Made by a program: the position numbers and the translations under genes. 26,234 bases of DNA from Bacillota bacterium (lineage in GTDB: Bacteria > Bacillota > Clostridia > Lachnospirales > Lachnospiraceae), in assembly GCA_023457255.1 (NCBI GenBank), contig JAEWMB010000030.1, forward strand, positions 1 to 26,234. The letters are read 5' to 3'. Position 1 is the stretch's first letter. Each line of letters starts with the position of its first letter. Under the pieces are notes generated by a model that was not told where the DNA came from, ran no database searches, and worked only from the letters and a program-made list of their open reading frames with translations. Below are positions 1 through 8,086 of this stretch, piece after piece.

Positions 1-1
1 A

Positions 2-463
2 GGCAGTAGCATAATAAGTGCCGGTACAGGCTTACTGGGAGTATTAATACTGGATGATGCCACTGGTATTGGAGTTGCGGATGATTTTTTAATTCCGTTT
101 GTCGCAGGTGGATTGGTTGTTGTAGGAGTTTATAATCTTTTTAATCCAAGTTCCTCCTCCTCAGAGGAATATGAATATGTAGACGGAGCACCAGTACCAC
201 GCCCGGCACCGACACCAAGTCCTGCTCCAGGGAAAGAAGGGGATAAGGGAGCGGGTGAGAGTAAGGGAGACTCTAAGATTGATAAGCAGAAAAAAGGAAC
301 TCCTGGAAATAATCAAGCTCAGAATAAGCAAACTAGAGATGCTGCTAATAAATACAAACTGAATAAAGACCAACAACGGCAATTGCATGACGAGGTAACA
401 GGTCAAAATTATACTTATAAAGAAATTGAAGCAATTGCTAAAGAAATAAAAGAAGGCAGGTAA
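2..463 (+). CDS. C-terminal end of an Rhs/YD-type polymorphic toxin (5' end outside window)
   Basis: The reading frame is open from the window edge, so the gene begins upstream and only about 153 C-terminal residues are visible. They start with a hydrophobic Gly/Ala/Val-rich stretch holding the motif DDATGIGVADD. In established families this kind of segment lies between the Rhs/YD core and the toxin tip. A Pro-rich linker (PVPRPAPTPSPAP) and a Lys/Gly/Asp-rich spacer follow. The last ~55 residues form a compact charged tip with the motif LHDEVTGQNYTYKEI. I recall similar tips ending other Rhs proteins but cannot name the toxin class or its catalytic residues, so activity is unassigned. The gene stops 8 bp before a small acidic ORF, as expected for a toxin with its immunity gene. 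It could also be the end of another surface protein. Confidence is good for the architecture and low for activity. Confidence 0.62.
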   Translation, partial: GSSIISAGTGLLGVLILDDATGIGVADDFLIPFVAGGLVVVGVYNLFNPSSSSSEEYEYVDGAPVPRPAPTPSPAPGKEGDKGAGESKGDSKIDKQKKGTPGNNQAQNKQTRDAANKYKLNKDQQRQLHDEVTGQNYTYKEIEAIAKEIKEGR

Positions 464-471
464 TGTGAAAA

Positions 472-984
472 ATGGATAAAACGATGAAAAGATTAATTGA
501 AGAAAAGTTAAGTGCTCTTATAAAGCAACCATTGACAGACATTGGGAGAGCAAGCAACCTTCTTTGGTTAAGTTTTGGGGAAAAAGTAGTTACTATTGAT
601 AGAAAAGGTAATGAAATCCAAAAGGGAAAGTATGCACTAAATGTGCAATGTACCTGGAGGTTAACACAATATTGTCATATAATAGTAGCCTCAAAAGACT
701 TTTATATTCCTAAAACAGGTTTAGGCTACGACTTATTTGACTGGGAGAAATATGGAAATAATAGATTTGACGAAAGAATAATTGATTTTAAGCAAATGAT
801 TACTAAAACTAATTTATCTGTATCAAACATATCTGTTGATGATATTGGTGGTGTTAAGATAGATTTTGGATTTGGAGTACAATTTGAGTTGTTTCCTGAT
901 GATTCACTTGGAGATGAGTTTTGGAGATTTATAATAAATGGAGAAAAAAGTGAACATTTTGTGTTTATTGAAAAAGAAGAATAG
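472..984 (+). CDS. Probable immunity protein for the upstream toxin
   Basis: This encodes 170 residues with no signal peptide and no membrane segment, so it is probably cytoplasmic. It is rich in aromatic and acidic residues (FDWEKYGNNRFDE, GDEFWRFI, HFVFIEKEE), the usual composition of small immunity proteins. I recognise no specific Imm family. It starts at an ATG 8 bp after the toxin stop codon with a weak purine-rich upstream site, so translational coupling is plausible. Assignment as an immunity protein rests on size, position and composition, not on a domain match. Degraded sequence follows directly, which fits the variable 3' end of an Rhs locus, where displaced toxin/immunity cassettes accumulate. 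Confidence 0.55.
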   Translation: MDKTMKRLIEEKLSALIKQPLTDIGRASNLLWLSFGEKVVTIDRKGNEIQKGKYALNVQCTWRLTQYCHIIVASKDFYIPKTGLGYDLFDWEKYGNNRFDERIIDFKQMITKTNLSVSNISVDDIGGVKIDFGFGVQFELFPDDSLGDEFWRFIINGEKSEHFVFIEKEE

Positions 985-1027
985 TACTAAATTATTAGGT
1001 CACATAGTTACGGCTGTTGCGACATTT

Positions 1028-1150
1028 TCAATGAAAGGTTACTTCTTCACCATCATATTTATCAATACGAGAGGTATCAATGACAGGTCGTCCTAAATAG
1101 CGCGAGATATATTTATTGTTGTACCAGGAGTGCAAGAATTGGGTTTCGCC
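1028..1150 (-). pseudogene. Fragment of an IS91-family transposase
   Basis: On the minus strand an open stretch of about 40 codons encodes FLHSWYNNKYISRYLGRPVI followed by DKYDGEEVTF and a stop. The pattern (Y)ISRYLGRPVI...SRI..YDGE.VTF closely matches the Y2/HUH transposases of the IS91/IS801 group just after their catalytic region. Neither the upstream catalytic HUH/Y2 part nor a complete downstream end is recognisable, and the frame stops early, so this is a relic. It shows that an IS91-type element once sat beside the Rhs locus. Confidence 0.65.
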
Positions 1151-1721
1151 CGAACATAGAATCCTTATGAGTGAATAGTATACATCTCATGTTTGATTCT
1201 ATTAAATGAGGGTCCAAGCCTTTTAGGCAGAAGGTCAAGTAAGGATTTACGAAAAGAAAATCGAAGGAATCTATAGTTAAAATGCTTGATGTTGCGCCAA
1301 GGATTTATATTACCTGCTCCGCCTTCCGAGATAATGGAATGAAATTAAAGCATTATGTTGAAAGACTATACCGAATACCATTATTCGAACTGCCAAAAGG
1401 TAAACGATGTGATATACTTTAAGAAAAGTTTGGAAGCATAACACAAAAAGCATTGAAAGTTGATGGAATTGTTGGAAAAGGGGAACAGCAAACCAGCTGT
1501 TTCTACACCAAGTACAAACAATAACCCGTGACAACGACTGACCCTGTGAAAACGCCGAAAAATACAAATGAGGTCGATACCAAGCAGAAAGGAAAAGACA
1601 TATTATCCAATCACTTTATCACTCCCCAAAGACAGCAAAGACAGCCTCAATTATCAGATAAATTAGGAATTTTTTATGCTGCAAATTATATATAGTTTCG
1701 CCTTAAAATATGGAAGGATAG

Positions 1722-1749
1722 TTGAATTTTAGCTAAAAAGTTGTATAAT
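1722..1749 (+). promoter_or_regulatory. Sigma-A-type promoter of the nucleoside transporter cluster
   Basis: TTGAAT (1722-1727) and TATAAT (1744-1749) are separated by 16 bases, close to the vegetative consensus. The predicted start near 1756 leaves a leader of about 40 nt, too short for a purine riboswitch. A strong ribosome site (GGGAGG, about 1781) precedes the ATG at 1797. Confidence 0.65.
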
Positions 1750-1796
1750 GGAAGTGACAGGATTTACGTCAAATTATATTTGGGAGGAAAACATTT

Positions 1797-2972
1797 ATGA
1801 GAAAAATTTTATCAGCAGCTTTAGTACTTGTTATGACCTGTTCCCTGTTGGCAGGCTGTGGTAAGAAAGACACTGAGACTGGTGCCGGATCAGGAAATGA
1901 TAGTGGCAATGGGTTTGAAATTGCACTGATTACAGACAAGGGTAACATTGATGACAAGTCCTTTAACCAAGGCTCTTGGGAAGGCGTTGAGGAATTTGCA
2001 GGAAAGAAATATTCACACAAGTATTATAAACCGGAAGAAATTTCTGATGCGGGTTATCTTGCAGCAATTGATTTAGCGGTAGCTGGTGGGGCTAAGGTTA
2101 TCGTAACTCCTGGATTTTTATTTGAAGTAGCAGTATACGAAGCTCAGACAAAGTATCCTGAAGTTAAATTTATCTTACTGGATGGAGCTCCTCATAACGC
2201 AGATAATGAAAATATGATTTTTGAAACGAAGTCAAATGTAGCAAGTGTTATGTATGCTGAAGAAGAGTCCGGATACCTTGCGGGTTATGCGGCTGTAAAA
2301 GACGGCATGACAAAGCTTGGATTCATGGGTGGTATGGCAGTTCCTGCAGTTCGCTCCTTCGGTTATGGTTTCTTACAGGGGGCTGAAAATGCTGCAAAAG
2401 AATTAGGTCTTTCGGATGGTGCGGTTTCTGTTACATATCATTATACTGGTGATTTTGCAGAAACAGATACGAATAAAAATACGGCGAAGTCCATTTACCA
2501 AGAAGGTACTCAAGTAATCTTTGCTTGTGGTGGTTCTGTTGGTAAGAGTGTTATATCAGCTGCGACAGAAGCAAATGCTAAAGTAATTGGTGTAGATGTT
2601 GACCAAAGATATGATAGTGATACTGTTATGACTTCAGCTACCAAGGGTCTTGGAGCATCCGTAGTCGCAGTTCTTAAATCTATTTATGAGACCAATAGCT
2701 GGGATACTTATGGCGGTAAAACAACTTACTTTAATGCTGCTAATGACGGTGTTAGTCTTCCAACTATTGTTATCGGTGATGATAAGGCCGATGCATTTGA
2801 TCGTTTCAGTACATTTAAGAAAGCTGACTATGAAGCAGTATTTAAGACATTAGTAGATGGAACTGTAGATCCAATTCGTGAGATTACAGTGGCAGATGCA
2901 AATGGTATTGCAACTGTCAAGGAGCTTACAGACGGATTATCTCTTACTAAGGTTGTTGTAACTACTAGATAA
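1797..2972 (+). CDS. BMP-family nucleoside-binding lipoprotein (ABC importer receptor)
   Basis: This is a 391-residue secreted lipoprotein. Residues 1-20 are a signal peptide ending in the lipobox LLAG-C with lipidated Cys21, followed by a Gly/Ser/Asp-rich tether. The mature part shows the BMP/PnrA/TmpC hallmarks DKGNIDDKSFNQGSWEG near the N-terminus and ACGGSVGKSVISAA plus VIGVDVDQ further on. In characterised relatives (TmpC/PnrA of Treponema, BmpA/NupN of Bacillus) the protein captures purine nucleosides outside the membrane and delivers them to a paired permease. The gene order lipoprotein, duplicated ATPase, two permeases matches nupNOPQ, which supports nucleoside rather than sugar transport. 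The exact substrate cannot be read from sequence. A consensus promoter lies upstream and a hairpin directly downstream. Confidence 0.92.
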   Translation: MRKILSAALVLVMTCSLLAGCGKKDTETGAGSGNDSGNGFEIALITDKGNIDDKSFNQGSWEGVEEFAGKKYSHKYYKPEEISDAGYLAAIDLAVAGGAKVIVTPGFLFEVAVYEAQTKYPEVKFILLDGAPHNADNENMIFETKSNVASVMYAEEESGYLAGYAAVKDGMTKLGFMGGMAVPAVRSFGYGFLQGAENAAKELGLSDGAVSVTYHYTGDFAETDTNKNTAKSIYQEGTQVIFACGGSVGKSVISAATEANAKVIGVDVDQRYDSDTVMTSATKGLGASVVAVLKSIYETNSWDTYGGKTTYFNAANDGVSLPTIVIGDDKADAFDRFSTFKKADYEAVFKTLVDGTVDPIREITVADANGIATVKELTDGLSLTKVVVTTR

Positions 2973-2985
2973 TAACAAAGAGGAT

Positions 2986-3006
2986 CCTATATCTTTCAGA
3001 TATAGG
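2986..3006 (+). terminator. Hairpin directly after the lipoprotein gene
   Basis: CCTATATCT and AGATATAGG form a perfect 9-bp stem around a 3-nt loop, 14 bp after the stop codon. The following ATTTTAT run is only a weak U tract. It may be a leaky terminator or a 3' stabilising structure that raises receptor mRNA relative to the ATPase and permeases. Confidence 0.55.
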
Positions 3007-3070
3007 GGCTATTTTATCGAGGAACATAGAGAAAACTTAAAACATGTACCTCGCATGGAATAAGAAAACC

Positions 3071-3106
3071 AAAGGGGGAAGGGCTAGAGCCGTTCCTCCT
3101 TTATTT
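3071..3106 (+). terminator. Second, longer hairpin between receptor and ATPase genes
   Basis: Bases 3071-3080 pair with 3093-3102 (10 bp, one G·U), with an inner GGC/GCC stem and a TAGA loop. The structure ends in a short TTTATTT run. It stands about 95 nt before the ATPase start. It could attenuate read-through from the receptor gene. No ligand-binding leader fold was recognised around it. Confidence 0.55.
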
Positions 3107-3199
3107 GCAGTAAAGAAAGTTTTGCGGAGAGTACTTTTTAATTAAAAAGGATAGAGAGCTAAGTTGCTCCGACAATAAACAATAGGAAAGAGGGTTATT

Positions 3200-4759
3200 G
3201 TGGAAGACTATATTATTGAGATGCTCCATATCACAAAGGAGTTCCCTGGAATTATAGCAAATGATGATATCACACTCCGTCTTAAAAAGGGAGAAATTCA
3301 TGCACTGCTAGGAGAAAATGGTGCCGGAAAATCTACATTAATGAGTGTGTTATTTGGTTTATATCAAGCGGAAAAAGGCGAGATTAGAAAGAATGGTCAA
3401 GTAATCAAGATTAATAACCCGAATGACGCCAATGCATTTGGTATTGGTATGGTTCACCAGCACTTTAAACTGGTTGAAATTTTTACTGTTCTAGAAAATA
3501 TAATACTAGGTGTAGAGCCTAATACTTTAGGCTTTCTTGAGAAAAAGGAAGCAAGAAAAAAGGTACTAAGCCTTTGCAATCAATATGGGCTTAAAGTTAA
3601 CCCGGATGCACTGGTAGAGAGTATTTCAGTTGGAATGCAGCAGCGTGTAGAGATTTTAAAGATGCTCTACCGGGACAATGAAATTTTAATATTTGATGAG
3701 CCTACGGCGGTATTGACACCACAGGAAATCGACGAACTTATGGAAATAATGCGAGGCTTTGCAAAAGAGGGAAAATCCATCTTATTCATTACTCATAAAT
3801 TAAATGAGATTATGGCGGTGGCAGACCGTTGCACAGTTTTGCGTAAAGGTAAATATATAGGAACTGTAGATATTAAGGATACCACCAAAGAGGAGTTATC
3901 GAGGATGATGGTTGGACGAGATATCAGTTTTTCTGTTGAGAAAGAGGAAGCGGCTCCAAGTGAGATTGTGTTATCGGTACGGGATGTTACAGTACCATCT
4001 AAAATTCACAAGAATAATGCGGTGAAGAAGGTATCCTTTGATGTTCGGGCAGGTGAAATTGTTTGTCTGGCCGGAATTGACGGTAATGGGCAGACAGAGT
4101 TTGTATCCGCATTGACTGGGTTAGAAAAGATGTCAAGCGGTAAAATTACCTTGTGCGGAAAAGACATTACAAAGGCGAATATCCGAACAAGGTTAAAAAC
4201 AGGTATGAGCCATATTCCGGAGGATCGTCATAAACATGGCTTAGTTCTTGAGTATACCTTAGAAGAGAATATGGTATTGCAGCGGTATTGGGAATCTGCT
4301 TTTCAAAGAAAAGGCTTTATTCGGAAACATGCAGTCCGTCAATATGCAGACAGACTGATTCAACAATACGATGTCAGAAGTGGTCAGGGACCAATTACAA
4401 TAGCACGTAGTATGTCAGGCGGTAATCAGCAGAAAGCTATTATCGCCCGTGAGCTTGACAAACAACATGAACTTTTGGTTGCTGTTCAGCCAACCCGCGG
4501 ACTTGATGTGGGTGCGATTGAATATATACATAAGCAGCTGGTAGCGAGAAGAGATGCGAACAAGGCAATCCTCCTGGTATCTTTAGAACTTGAAGAAGTT
4601 ATGAATGTCAGCGATCGCATATTAGTGATGTATGAAGGTGAAATTGTTGGCGAGCTTGATCCAAAGACGACTACAGCCTTGGAACTTGGCCTTTATATGT
4701 CTGGGGCCAAACGGGATACAGTAATACCAAAGAAGGAGGAGGCAGGTGCTAATGAATAA
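3200..4759 (+). CDS. Duplicated ATPase of the nucleoside ABC importer (NupO/YufO type)
   Basis: This is a 519-residue cytoplasmic ATPase with two nucleotide-binding domains in one chain, as in RbsA/YufO-type transporters. Domain 1 has Walker A GENGAGKS (about 38-45), the signature-like SVGMQQR (about 143) and Walker B ILIFDEP (about 162-168). Domain 2 has the relaxed P-loop GIDGNGQTE, an intact MSGGNQQK signature and VAVQPTRGLD where Walker B normally reads DEP. That asymmetry is typical of this family, where one site is catalytically weak. The GTG start is preceded by GAAAGAGGG. Its 3' end overlaps the next gene by 14 bp, so translation of ATPase and permease is probably coupled. It powers uptake of nucleosides captured by the upstream lipoprotein. 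Confidence 0.93.
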   Translation: MEDYIIEMLHITKEFPGIIANDDITLRLKKGEIHALLGENGAGKSTLMSVLFGLYQAEKGEIRKNGQVIKINNPNDANAFGIGMVHQHFKLVEIFTVLENIILGVEPNTLGFLEKKEARKKVLSLCNQYGLKVNPDALVESISVGMQQRVEILKMLYRDNEILIFDEPTAVLTPQEIDELMEIMRGFAKEGKSILFITHKLNEIMAVADRCTVLRKGKYIGTVDIKDTTKEELSRMMVGRDISFSVEKEEAAPSEIVLSVRDVTVPSKIHKNNAVKKVSFDVRAGEIVCLAGIDGNGQTEFVSALTGLEKMSSGKITLCGKDITKANIRTRLKTGMSHIPEDRHKHGLVLEYTLEENMVLQRYWESAFQRKGFIRKHAVRQYADRLIQQYDVRSGQGPITIARSMSGGNQQKAIIARELDKQHELLVAVQPTRGLDVGAIEYIHKQLVARRDANKAILLVSLELEEVMNVSDRILVMYEGEIVGELDPKTTTALELGLYMSGAKRDTVIPKKEEAGANE

Positions 4760-6011
4760 AAAATTAAGCAATATAACTCAAGCAAAAAGCTTTTCTGCCT
4801 TTACTTCGGCACTGCTTGCCATCGTATTAGGTTTAATATTCGGATTTTTTATTATGTTGATTGCTAGTCCGGCCAATGCAGTCAGCGGCTTTCGCACGGT
4901 ATTAACGGGTGGATTAACGCGTATTGGTGATGTATTTTATTTTGCAACTCCTATTTTAATGACTGGTTTGGCAGTTGGATTTGCCTTTAAGATGGGGCTA
5001 TTTAATATTGGAGCTTCCGGCCAATATACGATGGGGATGTTTTTTTCGCTATATGTTGGATTTATGTGGGACCTGCCTGATTCTATTCACTGGCTTGTAT
5101 GTATCCTGGCCGGAATGGCAGGAGGTATGCTGTGGGGAATTATACCGGGCTTATTTAAGGCATTCTTAAATGTAAATGAAGTAATCACCTCCATCATGTT
5201 TAACTACATCGGTATGTTTTTGGTTGATATGTTGATTATGGGAAATTCTGTGATATATGTATCTACGAAGGCAAGAACAGAATATCTCCCTAAGTCTGCA
5301 CAGATTCCATCCTTGGGTGTTAAGGGAAGCAGTGTAAATGTGTCTATCTATATAGCGGTCGGAATCGCTATTATTTTGTTCCTTATATTAAATAAGACTA
5401 TTTTTGGTTATGAGTTAAAAGCAACCGGATATAACAAGTTTGCAAGTAATTATGTCGGAATGAACGGTAAGAAAAATATTGTATTTACTATGATTATTGC
5501 CGGAGCACTGGCAGGGCTTGGTGGAGCTTTTAGTATTCTGGCTCCCTCCACGATAGCGGGCAGCAGTATGACCTACGAACCTATCAGTGTTATTGCAGCC
5601 AATGGTTTTAATGGCATTGCTGTAGCACTTCTTGGTAATTCCAGTCCGATTGGAATTATCTTTTCCGCCATCTTTATCTCTTATATACAGCGTGGTGGTA
5701 CATTAACCGCACTTGATGGTTATAAGCCGGAAATTATTGATATTGTAATTTCCGTTATTATTTATTTCTCAGCATTTGCCATGTTAATGAATCATATGGT
5801 GGTTACATTCTTTAAGAGGAAGAAGGAGAAGAGACACCAAAAGCCTGCAGAAAAAAAACATGATCCAATAGAAAGCGTTTCTTTAGACAAAGAAGCAGAT
5901 AAAAAAGCAGAAACAAGTGAAGTCGCAGAAGGTAAAGAAAAAGCAGTGAATAAGGTAATTTCAGAAACCGAGATTCCTAGCGATATGACAACAGATAAGG
6001 AGGTTAAGTAA
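4746..6011 (+). CDS. Nucleoside ABC importer permease 1 (NupP/YufP type)
   Basis: This is a 421-residue polytopic membrane protein of the BPD_transp_2 group. The N-terminal ~350 residues carry about 8-10 hydrophobic segments and the family feature KMGLFNIGASGQ, followed by NVNEVITSIMFNYIG. The C-terminal ~60 residues form a hydrophilic Lys/Glu-rich tail after FFKRKKEKRHQK, longer than I expect for the family and probably cytoplasmic and disordered. AAGGAGG at 4733-4739 is 6 nt from the GTG at 4746 and 12 nt from an in-frame ATG at 4752, so either start is possible and the true N-terminus is uncertain by two residues. It pairs with the next permease to form the pore. Confidence 0.92.
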   Translation: MLMNKKLSNITQAKSFSAFTSALLAIVLGLIFGFFIMLIASPANAVSGFRTVLTGGLTRIGDVFYFATPILMTGLAVGFAFKMGLFNIGASGQYTMGMFFSLYVGFMWDLPDSIHWLVCILAGMAGGMLWGIIPGLFKAFLNVNEVITSIMFNYIGMFLVDMLIMGNSVIYVSTKARTEYLPKSAQIPSLGVKGSSVNVSIYIAVGIAIILFLILNKTIFGYELKATGYNKFASNYVGMNGKKNIVFTMIIAGALAGLGGAFSILAPSTIAGSSMTYEPISVIAANGFNGIAVALLGNSSPIGIIFSAIFISYIQRGGTLTALDGYKPEIIDIVISVIIYFSAFAMLMNHMVVTFFKRKKEKRHQKPAEKKHDPIESVSLDKEADKKAETSEVAEGKEKAVNKVISETEIPSDMTTDKEVK

Positions 6012-6013
6012 AG

Positions 6014-6979
6014 ATGGAGGTTATATTTTATTTAATTCAGAATACACTTCCAGTTGCGATACCTCTATTGTTGGTTGCTCTCGGAGGTATGTTTAGTGAG
6101 CGAAGCGGTGTAATTAATATTGCACTGGAAGGTATCATGCTATTTGGAGCCTTTTTTGGCTGCCTCTTTGTTTACTTTGTGGAAGGAACAGGACTGAATC
6201 CACAGGTAATCTTATTGCTGGCAATGCTGGTAGCTGCTATCGCCGGAATTATCTTTTCTTTCTTGTTATCGTTTGCAGCTGTCAGCATGAAGGCAGACCA
6301 GACCATAACCGGTACCGCGCTTAATATGCTTGTACCGGCAATGATATTGTTGTTCTCTAAGATGAGCTTTAATAGTGACGGTATTACTACTAATGTAAAA
6401 TTCTATATACAAAGAGTACCCCTGCTTGGAGATATCCCTGTTATAGGAAAACTATTTTTTCAAAAAACTTATCTGACAGTATACATCGGAGTAGTTTTTC
6501 TTATGATAGCAACTATAATATTTTATAAGACAAGATTTGGTTTACGTTTACGTGCTTGTGGTGAGCATCCACAGGCAGCAGATTCTGTAGGTATTAATGT
6601 ATATCGTATGAGATATGCCGGTGTTACATTATCCGGGCTACTTGGCGGTATCGGAGGCTATTTCTATTCGGTTGGTGTAATGTCAGGAAATTGTAACGGT
6701 CATACCGGAGCGGCAGGATTTGGTTTCTTAGCACTTGCGGTAATGATTTTTGGTCAATGGAAGCCGATAAAAATATTCTTTGCAGCGCTGTTCTTTGCAT
6801 TTTTACGTACGGTTGCATATTCTGTTTCCTTGATACCGTTCTTGAATACCTTAAATATTAACCAAACCTATTATAAGATGTTACCTTATATCGCAACGAT
6901 GGTAGTCTTAGCATTTACTTCTAAGAAGTCAAGAGCACCGAGGGCGGAAGGTATCCCATATGACAAAGGAAAACGCTAA
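6014..6979 (+). CDS. Nucleoside ABC importer permease 2 (NupQ/YufQ type)
   Basis: This is a 321-residue polytopic membrane protein, slightly shorter than its partner. The N-terminal motif GMFSERSGVINIALEGIML is the signature of this permease subgroup. A later block, TRFGLRLRACGEHPQAADS, corresponds to the cytoplasmic coupling loop that contacts the ATPase. It starts 2 bp after the previous stop with AAGGAGG just upstream, inside the tail of the preceding gene, so the two are tightly coupled. It ends the transporter cluster, with the terminator about 150 bp further on. No nucleoside-degrading enzyme gene is adjacent. Confidence 0.93.
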   Translation: MEVIFYLIQNTLPVAIPLLLVALGGMFSERSGVINIALEGIMLFGAFFGCLFVYFVEGTGLNPQVILLLAMLVAAIAGIIFSFLLSFAAVSMKADQTITGTALNMLVPAMILLFSKMSFNSDGITTNVKFYIQRVPLLGDIPVIGKLFFQKTYLTVYIGVVFLMIATIIFYKTRFGLRLRACGEHPQAADSVGINVYRMRYAGVTLSGLLGGIGGYFYSVGVMSGNCNGHTGAAGFGFLALAVMIFGQWKPIKIFFAALFFAFLRTVAYSVSLIPFLNTLNINQTYYKMLPYIATMVVLAFTSKKSRAPRAEGIPYDKGKR

Positions 6980-7129
6980 TAAAGTGAAATATTCGTTATG
7001 AAAAAATGGATACAGCCGATGAAGAAGTAACCGCTGAAAATTAGCAAATGAGATTCCTTCATTAAGCATCTGCTTCAAGTATTATCAGTGATATCCTAAA
7101 AATTAGGAACTTAAAGCTTATTTGGATAT

Positions 7130-7168
7130 AAAAAATAGAAGGTACGCTATAGCTGCCTTCTATTTTTT
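7130..7168. terminator. Bidirectional terminator between convergent genes
   Basis: AAAAAATAGAAGG (7130-7142) pairs perfectly with CCTTCTATTTTTT (7156-7168) around a 13-nt loop. The stem begins in an A run and ends in a T run, so it works on both strands: for the transporter cluster (plus) and for the small minus-strand gene at 7250. The rest of 6980-7249 holds only a short TCCTAA/TTAGGA hairpin near 7094 and no gene. Confidence 0.85.
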
Positions 7169-7249
7169 AAGTTAAACATCTTGCAAGGTTGAATGGCAAA
7201 TAGCAGCATATTGTTATCGATGTAAAAACTTATCATAGTTCTATTTTGT

Positions 7250-7480
7250 TTATTCCTCAAATTCTACAGTTACATACCAGCCGGCAGAACTGCCACGAAC
7301 ATCGGTTACGGTACCGGTTAAATTCTTTAAGCGTTCTGAGAAGGTATAATTTGCTGACATGGCTACTGCTGGAATGATGGTATAATAGTAGCTCACCGGA
7401 AGCTTGCTTTCCGTTACTTCGACTTGGTCCCCCGGTTTTACTAAACCCTCTCGTTCCATTTTAAATTCCATTGTCCTCAT
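7250..7480 (-). CDS. Small conserved-looking hypothetical protein
   Basis: This encodes 76 residues with no signal peptide or membrane helix. The sequence alternates hydrophobic and polar residues (DQVEVTESKLPVSYYYTII, TGTVTDVRGSSAGWYVTVEF), suggesting a small beta-barrel or SH3-like fold. I do not recognise a family. A good ribosome site (AAAGGAGAG) lies 8 nt before the ATG, and a possible TTGGTT-16-TATACT promoter stands upstream on the minus strand. Its 3' end faces the shared terminator at 7130-7168. These control signals are the main reason to consider it a real gene. Confidence 0.65.
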   Translation of the reverse strand: MRTMEFKMEREGLVKPGDQVEVTESKLPVSYYYTIIPAVAMSANYTFSERLKNLTGTVTDVRGSSAGWYVTVEFEE

Positions 7481-7624
7481 TCTGATCTCTCCTTTGTATC
7501 CTATTCTTATAGTATATAGAGATAAATTGTTAAACCAAAGGTTAAATTTTATAGTAGGAAGCGATAATTTATAAATTAATTGACTAGAAGGGCTTTTTAC
7601 ATTATCAAATAATATAGTAAAGTA

Positions 7625-7864
7625 TCAATACCAATCATTATTACAACAAGCAGGATATGGAATTTCATCAAACAGGGTTGTTTTATTCGGTACATGATCT
7701 GATATTGCGGCATCACCAACAGCCATCCCAGATGTCAGATTCTCTAAGATTACCTCTGTTGGAATAGAATACTTCACTGTCACTTTACATGTAGCTTTGG
7801 TACCATTTTTCATTTTTGCCGTAATGGTTGTAGTACCAGGTTTTTGGCTGTAGCTTTCCTCTTT
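7625..7864 (-). pseudogene. Remnant of a Big_2 (bacterial Ig-like) surface protein
   Basis: The frame is open for about 79 codons after an in-frame stop and has no ribosome site. Its first half, KPGTTTITAKMKNG then TKATCKVTVK, is the classic closing strand pattern of a Big_2 domain, as found in cell-wall and adhesin proteins. The second half (SGMAVGDAAISDHVPNKTT) does not match anything I know and ends in CCNNDWY. The N-terminal export signal and the rest of the Ig domain are missing. I therefore call it the 3' scrap of a lost surface protein. An internal ATG at 7813 could give a 62-residue peptide, but nothing suggests it is expressed. Confidence 0.5.
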
Positions 7865-8010
7865 TTATTTACAGTAAGTTCATTATAGCAATAAAATCCT
7901 AAATTTTGTGTCAAAGTTGTGTCAATTCAATTGCCGCGGTAGAAAAGCCGTTGATGTATTTTGAAATAAATGCTGAAATGCCCATAAAATCTGCAAATTG
8001 ATGTTATCTA

Positions 8011-8039
8011 TTGAAGAATAATTAGCTTATTGTTATAAT
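8011..8039 (+). promoter_or_regulatory. Sigma-A-type promoter of the HAD phosphatase gene
   Basis: TTGAAG (8011-8016), a 17-base spacer and TATAAT (8034-8039) give a near-consensus vegetative promoter. The leader of about 40 nt runs to the ATG at 8087. The preceding 7865-8010 holds nothing I recognise. Confidence 0.7.
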
Positions 8040-8086
8040 AGTTCCAGCAAATAGCAAAGATTGAACAGAAAGAGCAGGAAGAACAG

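Larger units (their letters stand above)
985..1796. other. Degraded region downstream of the toxin/immunity pair
   Basis: About 810 bases lack an intact gene. Besides the IS91-type transposase scrap at 1028-1150 there are short plus-strand open stretches without homology I recognise. One runs 1282-1422 (46 codons from ATG, containing KLKHYVERLYRIPLFELPKG). Another runs from about 1528 to 1695 and encodes a Thr/Pro/Gln-rich tail (TTTDPVKTPKN). Both look like 3' pieces of lost genes, possibly displaced Rhs tips or immunity genes, though that is inference. The last 75 bases hold the promoter of the following lipoprotein gene. Confidence 0.6.

Noticed and set aside
1310..1567. Minus-strand 85-codon frame in the degraded region
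   Set aside because: No ribosome site and no familiar motif; composition looks random.
1750..1796. Purine riboswitch ahead of the nucleoside transporter
   Set aside because: The leader is only about 40 nt and lacks the conserved three-way junction sequences.
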